Below, piece after piece: positions 1-10,500 of a stretch of 12,500 bases of DNA. The DNA is from Chromera velia (Eukaryota; Sar; Chromeraceae). Each line of letters starts with the position of its first letter. Position 1 is the stretch's first letter. Made by a program: the position numbers and the translations under genes. The DNA lies in NCBI GenBank assembly GCA_018398765.1, contig JAHBMJ010000614.1, positions 1,948-14,447 of the forward strand, in the 5' to 3' direction. The notes beneath the pieces were generated by a model. That model was not told where the DNA came from, made no database searches, and saw only the letters and a program-made list of their open reading frames with translations.

Positions 1-72
1 AGATAAAAAGAAACAACGTCCGACTGAAGAGAAGGGAACAGCCTCTCTGTGTCCATGAAATTTTGCCTGTAG
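1..72 (+). other. 3' end of an upstream intron
   Basis: The first 72 bases contain no coding pattern and end in a short pyrimidine stretch and TGCCTGTAG, which serves as the acceptor for the first discoidin-like exon. The homologous position in the two later discoidin-like exons is also an AG acceptor in phase 1, which supports this boundary. Confidence 0.6.
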
Positions 73-666
73 GCTCTCCAACCCCCGAGGCCATTCCCCC
101 AAGTGACATTGGCGCCGCCACATCGGCCTGGACAGTGAGTGGCGCCTGGGAGGGGCACGACCGCATGGTGGCGACTTCCTCTTCTGGAACGTGTCCTGGT
201 GAGTGGGCGGCTCTGACCAACGATGCAAGTTCATATGGCCCTGCGGGGGCTTTTGATGAGGTCGACGGTTTGGATGGTATGGCCTGGACTCAAAACAGTT
301 TGACAAGAGGATCGAATTATGTGAGTGACAGCAACCAGCAGATCGTTTTCGAGCTTCCTACAGGATATTATGCCTATCTGAATACGTTCTTACTCAAAAT
401 TCGAGCGGACTCCCCTTACGACACGTCTTGGGTACCCACAAAGATGCTTATAGATGGATCGTACGATGGTAGCTCTTGGACAACCATCACGAGTTTTGAA
501 GGGGTGACTGATTGGGGAGCGGTCAACGGCGTGAACGAAAAAACGTTCATGGGAAACCTAAATATGGGCCCATTCAAGTACATTAGCTTCATCGTTCAAA
601 GGAGAAACAGTGGAGGAGACAATTACACCACCTTCTACGAAATCGATCCGATTGTTATTTTTGATG
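73..666 (+). CDS. Exon D1: discoidin-like (F5/8 type C-like) domain, intact
   Basis: A 594-nt exon, phase 1 at both ends, opening after TGTAG and closing at G|GTAAGA. About 198 residues are open with no stop. It begins with an IPPSDIG motif shared with the other two discoidin-like exons (LPPSDIG, LPLSDIA) and has the AFDE...W element. It also has a beta-rich core, the hallmark S-x-DGSSWTTI strand near residue 135, and a GPFKYISF strand before the closing VIF. These match the galactose-binding-like fold of the discoidin/F5/8C family, typically 130-160 residues, so this copy is somewhat long. The family binds sugars or lipids outside cells; the ligand here is unknown. This is the only one of the three copies without a stop codon. 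Confidence 0.75.
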
Positions 667-1533
667 GTAAGAGGACTGAATTTGCTTGCGCTGCTGCATG
701 TCCATGATACCTGTAAATTCCTATTTATCTTTACTCTCCTAGAAAAACCTCAATCTCATCCGCCAGCCTCTATGAGAAATCAAATCTGAGACTTGCTTTA
801 GCTAGGCATCAATGAGTCGATCCGTTTGCCTTTAGATCTCCTATCAACACCACACACAAACACAGATTCCCTCCTTGAGCAGCACACAAACACAAAACCG
901 AAGACAGAAGCAGTTTCTGGTAACTTTTTGGTCCCTCTAGCCGCCTCTTTGCCCCCTTCTTTGTCTGCCAGGCAGCCGGCCCATTTGCTTACCTGTCTTC
1001 ATGTTTTTCTTGCCAATCTCAACATTTGCCAGCCGTTTGCAAGCTTGGGTGTCTCTTCATGTATTCCCTTTGACGCCTCATATGCTTATATGCGTATTTC
1101 ACGTCTGTATGATTGTTAGAGCAGGTTATTAGGCCAGCACTGTGTCCGCCAGAAATTCTGTCTGTTTGAATCTGTCTGTCTGTATCTGTCTTTCTGTCAC
1201 TATGCCTGCCAACCTGCGTGGTCACCTATTTACCTCTTTCTTGCACTCGCTGACAACATATGAGATTTTCTGTTCAAGTGAGAGGCGCTTGAGACACGAT
1301 TTTCTTTCTTTTGAGTTGCCCCAGATTTCTGATCGGAGGGCGTGAGCTGCCCCCAGATTTCTTTCTTTTGAGTTGTCCTAGGTTTCTACAAAAGAGTTCT
1401 ATGATCCGGAAGCTCTTCCTCGGAGAGTGTGAGTAAATTCTGTAATCCCTCTACTGATATCCACTGACGTTGTCTAGAATGTTCTTCCTCATCGCCTGGT
1501 TGCCCCTCTCGTCCTTTGCGTTCTTTCTGTCTT

Positions 1534-1564
<31 letters not shown>

Positions 1565-4500
1565 TTCTTTCTTTCTTGCAGGGACCACGCTCAAGTGCAA
1601 CGAAGCCACAGACGCCCAACCAAATACACTGAGCGCCAATGTGAGCCAGATAGATGGGGGGGGGCAGGCTGGAAACATCGGAGACTCTGCCATCTTCGTC
1701 TATGCCTGTCCTGAAGGGTTTGCACTGACTTTGTCTGCTGTTGTCATCTTCAACTGCACTGTAGATGCCTCCAACCTCGCGACATAGAAGGGAGGAACCC
1801 CCCCCATATATGTCGAAATACGTCAGCACATACACGGGGAGGGCAAAAGAGAGATGGTTGCTATATTGATCTCCGACAGTGATGGTTTTTATTTTGATCT
1901 CCGAGAGAGATGGTTTTTATATTGATATCTACCTGCGCCGTGTTGCTGCTTTTTGTTCGATCTTAGACTTCGCACTCCCAAATTAATTTGTCTGCAGCTT
2001 TCTCTCTTTCCGTCTGCGATTCATCCCATCCGTGCCACGAGCCTCCTTCCTTTTTGCCTTCCCGTCCTCCGATCCTCTTTCCTCCTTCCTTCCTTCCTTC
2101 CACAGAGGGGCCCTCCTAATTTCATTCATTTCAAAGGAGAGAGAGACCGGAGCTAGGCGATGTGCTTGCTCCTTCCTTTGTTTTTTCCTTGTTGTCTGCC
2201 TCCAGCTGTTTGACATTGTTTCCATGTGTTTCCCTCTACTTCTGCAAACGCTGTTCCATTTCTCTACTTTCAGCAACCGGCACGTACCTCCCTCCTTCCG
2301 ATATCGGACAGAGCAGCCTCTAGACGAAGGACAGCACTGTGGTATCTCCAGGAGGACATCACACCTTTTACATAGACTATTCCAGTGGCACTGCCTACTG
2401 CACCGGACGATTCAGAGCGAGCAACAATTACGATTGGATGAACAGGTCTGGAACCTCCTCAAACGCTCTCATATCCAACGAGGCACCTCCCTCGAGAGCT
2501 TTCGACCGCGTTCTTGGAGGTAGTTCAGCAATCAACAGTATTGTTCAGACAACCAGCACTGCCCTGCACTGTGACGGGATCAACGGGGCAGACATGACGG
2601 ACTGTGATAGGTCTCTGATCTTGGAGATGCCCTGTTTCATCCATACATACGCGTACGGCATTACAGCAGGTACTGGAGCAACATCATACATGGAGAGGGC
2701 TCCCGGGAAAGCGGAAATGTTTAGCTCGTCGGACGGCAGCACCTGGACTTCTTTCGGGGAGTTCGACAACTTGAACAAGTGGAGTGAGGGGGAAACGAAG
2801 GTCATGACGATGACAGACTCCACCCTCGGGCCGTTCAACTATTTTAAGTTGACGGTCAAGAGAAGGGCCGGAAGTGAGACTCAGAGCATGACACTCTCAG
2901 ATATTGTACTTTATGCCACTGGTCGGTGTTTCTTCTAAATTGTGAATTCGCACTCTGGAGGCATTTTGTCTTTGAAAAGTCTTCCACATCATAGTTTGAG
3001 CTTGAGACACATCCAAAGTGCTTTGGGCAGACACGGCCTCCCGGAAGTTCCTTTGTCTTTGTGTCTCTTTTTCAGTCTTCCAGACATAAAAGTGAATTTT
3101 CTCGTCAGTCATTTTTACTTGCCCTTCTGCTTTTAATGGGGTTCCTTCCCTTTGCACTGCCCCTCCCTCTTACACCCTTATCGTAGAAACAGAGCCAGTT
3201 AGGCAGCCACACCGGGAATATAGACAGGCAGACACAAAGCCAGGCAACCAAGCAGGCAGGGAAACAGCCGGGCAAGACACAAAGCCACACAGGCACGCAG
3301 GTAGAGAGGCAGGGAGACGGGTAGGCAGACGGCCCGATCGGCCCTTGATTGCTCAGAGCAACAGAAAGGCAGGCAGACAGAAGTCTTTCAATCGCAGAAC
3401 AGACTGACGGATACATTGGCAGACTTTGACTAATTTCAAGTTACCCCGGCCTTTATTTGACCAAACCTTCTGATGATTTGCAGAAGATGACGAGTGCGTA
3501 GACGGAGTGCACAACTGTGACAGCAGCAACGCGGATTGCAACAACATGATGCTCTCTTTTACTTGCACATGCAACAGTGGATTTGAAGGTTAGGGGAATA
3601 GATAGATACCTTTTCTGAGGCTCTATGCTGAAGGTCACCAGTAACATTCAAGGAGCTGTATCATCTGAAACAAGACCCTTGCCCTGTCTCTAGCTACAGC
3701 CGGGCGAGTTTCCTCAACCTTGTCACGCTCCACCTTTCCCGTTTGTCCAGACGTTTATATTTGTCGATGATTCGTTTTTGATTTGTGTATTCGTATTGAT
3801 AAAGAAAAAAAGTACAACAGCACGCTCAAATGGTTTCTGTGTCAGCCTGTTGAGGGTTGTATTTCTTTTCTACGCTTTCACGGACCTCACATGTACACAA
3901 AAAGCTTTAAGTTTGAGGTCGGACGCTTTCAGCGAAAGCAGTGGCGACACGCATTCAATGACTCAGAGGTTGCTCATGTGAGCACCGGTCTAGATTTTAA
4001 GGTTCATTCGAAAACCTCCAGTTACTTCTCCCGAACATGTGTGTGCAGGAAGTGCCACAGAAGGCGTCGTATGCAATGGTCAGTGACAAGCAACTCTGTG
4101 CCAAAAGTGGGACCCATGGCAAACGGCATGGCGCTGGTGGTTGAGTCAAACTCGCAAAGGCAGAGGAAGGAAGACGCTGCTAGCCTCTTCTTCTCGTCTG
4201 TCTGTGCGCATCCTTGAGTGGATACTCCTGCGACAGGATGAAATGTATTTGCTTCATATCTAACTCGTATACATGCTCTCCACTATTTTTTCACTCTGCT
4301 CTTTATTGACTATCATTTTATTGGAAAGAGTCACGAAAAGTTTCCAATTGGAAGAAGAGACTTCTTTGAACGATGGGGCTTTAGTACTATCTCCCGCCTT
4401 TCTCGCGTCTGCAGCTGTCTCCTGCGACCAAGCCAACGACCCCCAACCCAACACTCTCGGCTCCAACGTCCAAAGGGTTGACACTTCGCAGACAGGAAAC

Positions 4501-7500
4501 ACCGCAGACACGGCGACGTTCACATACATATGCGACCCCGGTTATGCGTTGGACAGTGCTGCTGCCGTCACGTTCAGTTGCACAGGAGATTCTGTCGGGA
4601 ACTCTTCATGAAAGGGAACACCGCCTACTTGCTCAAGTAAGCAGTAGAGAAGCTCATGCATGTAACGTGTACCGAAAAAATCGACCGATGCTTCACCCGG
4701 CTATTCTTTTACCTCTGTGTGATTCTGTCTATTCTCCTGTTAGTCAGTCCACCCTCTTGTCAGTGTGCCCCCCCGAGTTGTAAGTTCAACGGGGAGGCCG
4801 ATGAAAGAGGAACAGTTGAGCAGACATAGAGCTTGTGTTCTTTTCTCTCCATCCTTATATCTGCAGAGGTGAACGAGTGCGCCACCGACACCCACAATTG
4901 CGATGGAAATGCAATGTGCACAGATACCGTAGGGACTTTTACGTGTGCGTGCAATGCTGGTTTTGCCTCTGGGAACCCTCCTTGCAATCCGACCAGTAAG
5001 TCACGTACGTGAATGCAGCAGTGATCACAACTTCTGCGGTGAAGTCAAGTTCCATCTTGCATCTTGAGAGCTTTTTTAGCATCTTGAGAGCTTTGCAAAG
5101 CAAACCAGCAAGTTCAATGAGATTTACTGCGAAAGGAATGCCAAACTAAGTAGTAAAGGGGAATTCTGCATTCGAGTGAATAGGGAGCATGTGCTGAGTC
5201 GTGAACATGCACGCTCAAACACACATCTGTGTGGGAGAAGGAAGCGTGGAAGGATATGGAGGAGCAGAAGTGAAGTCACACTGGATTATTGTAAACTACT
5301 CGAGATTCGATACCTGTGCTCGTCTCAATTTTTCTGCTGGGTAAATGTATGCGCACCTGCAAGCTCATTTTCCGACTGATTCCCTGTGTTGTTTGTTCTA
5401 CCTGCGCTAAGAAATTGGTTGACAGCTATTCGCACGTTGTTAGTTTGTTCGTTCGCGTCGACTGAATCCTTTTGACTGCTGCTCTTGTGTCGCGGATCAC
5501 GAACTTTTGAAATCCAGTCTACCCTCCGTGTACTTCTTTGAGGGTCATTTGCTAATTTGTTTCTTCAATCGTTGCATGCAGTCTCTGCGGGAAGCACGGT
5601 CATCGCCCTCCCACTCTCAGACATTGCCGCAGCGAGCGCCTGGTTGAACAACTCTTCCGTCCTCTACGAAGACTACAACACCTTCTACACAGATTACGCA
5701 GGCAGCGAGGCCTCGTGTCAAGGGCGATACCACACAATGAGCGAAGCGGGATGGACAGGCATCAACACACCCGCCGCAGCATTTGATAAAGTCATTGGGA
5801 GTACCCCTGGGACATATTTTACCTCTCTGGAAAGCGCCAACAAAAACAGTGGTACGTGGAGTTCTAGTCTAAATCGGTGGTTTATTCTCAAACTTCTATG
5901 TTCGATTCACCTGGTGGGATTCGGTGTGGCCCCCCATACTGACAGTACGCCTGAAATGATTTGGACGATGAAGGTGTATGAGTCCACAGATAATGCCAAT
6001 TAGGTCCAGATTGAATACTACGGAGACGTTGCACCCCATACAGTGGGCGTGTTTACAGACTACACCGTGTATGACTGTGCATCTGGGCCCTTCAATTACT
6101 TTCGATTTGATGCCAATAGAATTCAATCCGGTGCTGCCGGTGTTTTCACGGTGGGAGAAGTCGTTCTCTACTCAGATCGGTCACAGTTCTATCAGTTGGT
6201 GTTGGGTGAACGGACAAATGTGAGCTTTGTTTGGTAACTCAGGCAGTAGAGTGCGTTGAAACACAAACAAGAGCAGAAAGAATCAGCGCATCTCCATTTT
6301 ACTCCCCATTCTTCGTGTCTCTCCTTTTCGCCCTCGCACACCGACCCAGAAAAGGCACAAGTACTTCAGCGAACATTCCCACCAACACACCAACCACAGC
6401 CACAGCCAGGCCCCCACCCCCCAAAGCAGCGAAAGAAACTGTATTCCGGCCAAGAATGGGGGGCGGGAGTGACTGCTTGAGAACCCAAATCATGTCTTTG
6501 AGAATAGATAGAAGATAGTATCGTATCCATCAACCTTTCTTTGTGTTTGCATTCAAGTCCGAGTGAAAGAAAAAGACTTCGAGCAAGATCTTGAACTCCT
6601 CCATCGAGCTTGCCCTGTTGACATTGCCACCTTCTACTTATTTTTCTGAGTAGTTCATTTGGCACATCTGCGTGTAAACAACGGTTTCAAATCGTTTCAT
6701 GCGCATCCAATTGTGTGTATGCAGCGACTGTGGACATCACCCCCGATGGCGTCGTCTGCGATGGTAGGTGAATGGGCGGACCCAGTGGTCGGAGAGGATG
6801 GTGTAGACAGGGAGAGAGAGAGTTGGTCTATGCATATGGTCTCTTTATAGAAAAAAGCTCTTTTGCTATTTCAGCGTCATTGCGTCTCCTCGTTAATTGC
6901 AGATCGATATCCGCGGTCAGATTTTCTTTCTTCCTTTCCTCGATCTTCTTTTTCATCCTTCTTCGTCCCAAGTTCTACATGATTGCAGATGCTATAGCTG
7001 TATGCTCTTTCAGCCAGTCATCTTGTCCTGTGTGGATTTAATTCTTGTCCGCTTTGACTGCATGATGTCCACAGCTGTCGCCTGTGATCAAGCCAATGAC
7101 CCCCAACCCAACATTCTTGGCTCCAACGTCCAAAGGGTTAACACTTCGCAGACAGGGAACACTGGAGACACGACGGTGTTCACATACACATGCAACCCCG
7201 GATATGCTTTGGACAGCGCTGCTACCGTCACCTTCAGTTGCACCGGAGATTCAGTAGGGAATTCTACTTGGAAGGGGACCCCGCCAACATGCTCAGGTTG
7301 GTTTGCGAATGTGAAAAAACACCTTGATTCAGTTCTTTCATTCAGTAGCTCTGATCTCGAGTATTTCTACTTGGCTCATCTGAAGTACAGTTTTGGTCTC
7401 TGTTTGGTCCCCTTTTCCCAATGAGGAGGTGTTCGTTTAGTGCCGCTTTTTCATTGCTGTATGTCGAAAATGCCTTTTCCACTTTTTCAGGAAGCACCGG

Positions 7501-10500
7501 CATGAAATCAATCGGGAGTTCTTTTGATTCTCTGGCTTGCCTGTAGATATTTTCCTTCAACTTAGTTTTTTCATTCCTCCTCCTCCGCAGCCGTCGCATG
7601 CGACCAAGCCAACGACCCCCAACCCAACACTCTCGGCTCCAACGTTCAAAGGGTTAACACTTCGCAGACGGGAAACACGTTAGACACAGCGACATTCATG
7701 TACACATGCAACAATGGGTACGCACTCGACAGCGCTGCCGCCGTCACGTTCAGCTGCACAGAAAATTCAGTCGGGAATTCCTCATGGAAGGGGACACCAC
7801 CTACTTGCTCAGGTCGGCTATGATAGGCACACTGTGGGCGGCTTCGTAGTGCATTGTAACTTGCCCTTTTTGCTTGTTTGCTTTGATTCCTGTGGCTTCA
7901 AACATACGTATTGAGAGGTCCTTTTGGCTTCTGTCTTTTCATAACAGACTCGCAGCAAATCTCCCTCTATTACTCAGCTTGACACATGTCTTTGGTGTTT
8001 GAAATTTCCTTCTGAGGAATGATGAGTTCTAAAATCAAAGCAAAAAGAAATCTATGCGCGCCTTTTGAGCTTCACTTGCAGCTGTCGCCTGCAACCAAGC
8101 CAACGACCCCCAATCTAACACTCTCGGCTCCAACGTCCAAAGGGTTAACACTTCCCAGATGGGCAACACGTTAGACACAGCGACATTCACGTACACATGC
8201 GACAACGGGTACGTACTCGACAGCGCTGCAGCTGTCACGTTCGCTTGCACTGGGGACTCAGTGGGAACGTCCACGTGGAAGGGAACCCCGCCTACGTGCT
8301 CAGCTACGCGAATGGAATTTTAAAGTGCTTGCAGTCTCATGGAGTCAGATCTTAGTCTTCTGCCTCGGTCTTTTTCCGTTCTCTTTTATCCATTGAAAAG
8401 CTGTCGCAGTCTTATTTCAGCACGACGAATAAAATGGCACCGCGTTGCTGTTGCAGTACGAATACCTCAAATTGAAAGCACGTTTTCTCGACAAATTCAG
8501 TTGCTTCTTTCTATGTGAATGTAAGTGTGATGAATGCGCTTCACAAACTTGACTGACTGCATGACTCACTGTTCAATACACTGCCAGTGCGCCCGTGAGA
8601 TCGATTCACATCCTACACTTAATTTGCTTCCGGCATTTCCCGTGCAGCTGTCTCCTGCGACCAAGCCAACGACCCCCAATCCAACACTCTCGGCTCCAAC
8701 CTCCAAAGGGTTAACACTTCGCAGACAGGAAACACCGCAGACACGGCGACGTTCACATACACATGCGACCCCGGTTATGCGTTGGACAGCGCTGCTGCCG
8801 TCACGTTCAGTTGCACAGGAGATTCTGTCGGGAATTCCACTTGGAAGGGGACGCCGCCTACATGCTCAGATGAGGGACGTATGAGCCACGCATGCACTGA
8901 AAGAGACCTTTTGCCCTCATTTTCTGTTCTTCTTCGTTCGCATTCTTCATTCTGGACAGCGTCGATCAAAGAATGGCTCTGAAAATGACGTCTGATTTTC
9001 CCTTTCGATGTTCCGAATCCGGCCAGATTTGGCTGTGCCTGCGGTCGGCTTGTCATTTCTATACTGCCCTCTGGATTCTCAGACTGTTTGCGATTCTTGC
9101 CGCTTGCCGGCTGCAGCCGTCGCATGCAACCAAGCCAACGACTCCCAACCGAACACTCTCGGCTCCAACATCCAAAGGGTTGATACTTCTCAGACGGGCA
9201 ACACATTAAACACAGCCACATTCACGTAGACATGTGACAACGGGTACGCACTCAACAGCGCTGCTGCCGTCACGTTCACTTGCACTGGGGACTCAGTGGG
9301 AACATCCACGTGGAAGGGGATATCGCCTACTTACTCCAGTAAGTTCGAGCTTTGAAGAAAAAAAGAAAAGACAACGCCTACTTGCTCCAGTAAGTTTGAG
9401 CTCGAGTACTTGCACAGTTGGATTCTTATCCTCCCGTTTTTGATCTTGAGACAGACTAATTGATGAATTGATGTGCTCTTAAGTGTCTGTCTTTTGCTTC
9501 TCATTGGGCCTCGCCAGTGGTTTTGCATAATTCTTGACCGTTCCCTGCTATTGTGCTCACCGATCCTCTTTTTCTTTTTGTGAATTAAGATGGTTCCGAC
9601 TGGCAGTGACTCTGTGATTCTCGAGTAAACTTGTTGGTAAATAGAAACTCTAAGGTTGGCATGAGTGTTGGGGTTGCTGCATAAATCCTGAGTTGAGCTT
9701 TTGGTGCGCTCGACGAGACACCTGGCAGGGCGTATGCGTCTCATGCCTTCTGGCCGGGGTTCTTGTGTTTTTTCTTTTATTTTGTCGTCCTTTTCTTCGC
9801 TGCATGTCGGACTCCGTCCATGCTGCCCACATGCAGTTATCACCTGCAGCGAGACCACAGACCCTCAACCCAACACGCTAGGGACAGGGGCCCAGAGAGT
9901 CAACTCCGGATAGATAGGCAACACGGAGGACACCGCAACCTTCACCTACGTATGCAACACGGGGTTCACTTTGGGGGGCTCAGCCAACATGACCTTCACT
10001 TGTAGAGGGGACTCAGAGGGCGTGTCTACATGGAAGGGTACACCAACGTCCTGCATAGGTCGGCTTCAGTCTATATCTGCATCGGTCTGTAAACCTACCA
10101 ATCCCCTGTTTCACTTAGTCTCTGCATGTCATGTACTGGAAAATAAATCTCGGGTATCCGCTACCCTTCTTAAATCAATGTACGGCTGTCATCAGCACTC
10201 AAATCATTTGAAGTGCCAGGCAGTCTGCCTCTCGTCTCTCTTCTTTTATTCTGCCGGAGAAAGACGTCTTTTTGATCTTCCTTCGGTACGAAAAGGTGCA
10301 TATTTGTCCGTAGGCTTCATCAAGCTTGTGCGTCTCTTTGATTTTGGCATCGATCTGCGCATCATCCTTGCAGGCGTCGACGAGTGCTCTACGGGTGTGC
10401 ACAACTGCGCTAATGACGGAGCTGCCTATACTGACACTGACGGCAGTTTCACCTGTGCCTGCAACGAGGGATACCAAGGAGACGGCATCTCTGTCTGCGC

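Larger units (their letters stand above)
667..1581 (+). other. Intron between D1 and S1, with simple repeats
   Basis: About 915 bases with no supportable coding block; the short ORFs inside are low-complexity pyrimidine translations. It contains CTGT-rich stretches near 1156-1199, a 30-bp imperfect direct repeat (1301-1330 and 1358-1387), and a TCTG/TTTC microsatellite at its 3' end that doubles as the polypyrimidine tract of the next acceptor. The donor GTAAGA is strong and the acceptor is TTGCAG. Confidence 0.65.

Noticed and set aside
1386-1835. 149-codon open frame on the - strand
   Set aside because: It is the antisense shadow of S1 and of the TCTG microsatellite (Arg/Gln/Thr/Asp repeats), with no other support.
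2321-2323. AG of the D2 TAG used as an alternative splice acceptor
   Set aside because: The exon would start in phase 0 while the preceding modules end in phase 1. The conserved LPPSDIG motif upstream shows that the ancestral exon began at 2274.
3783-4217. 144-codon open frame on the + strand
   Set aside because: It crosses the EGF1 intron and micro-exon in another frame, has no domain pattern, and starts in A-rich intronic sequence.
6231-6518. Proline/threonine-rich open frame after D3
   Set aside because: It comes from C-rich low-complexity intron DNA, has no acceptor or donor in matching phase, and differs in character from the gene's modules.
8869-9116. U12-type AT-AC intron after S6
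   Set aside because: The donor AT is not followed by the U12 consensus, and the acceptor is an ordinary GCAG.
8775-9221. 148-codon open frame on the - strand
   Set aside because: Much of it is antisense to sushi exons S6 and S7; repeat-derived shadow.
9331-9858. 175-codon open frame on the - strand
   Set aside because: It lies across the S7-S8 intron, has a basic, low-information composition, and no recognisable motif or splice context.
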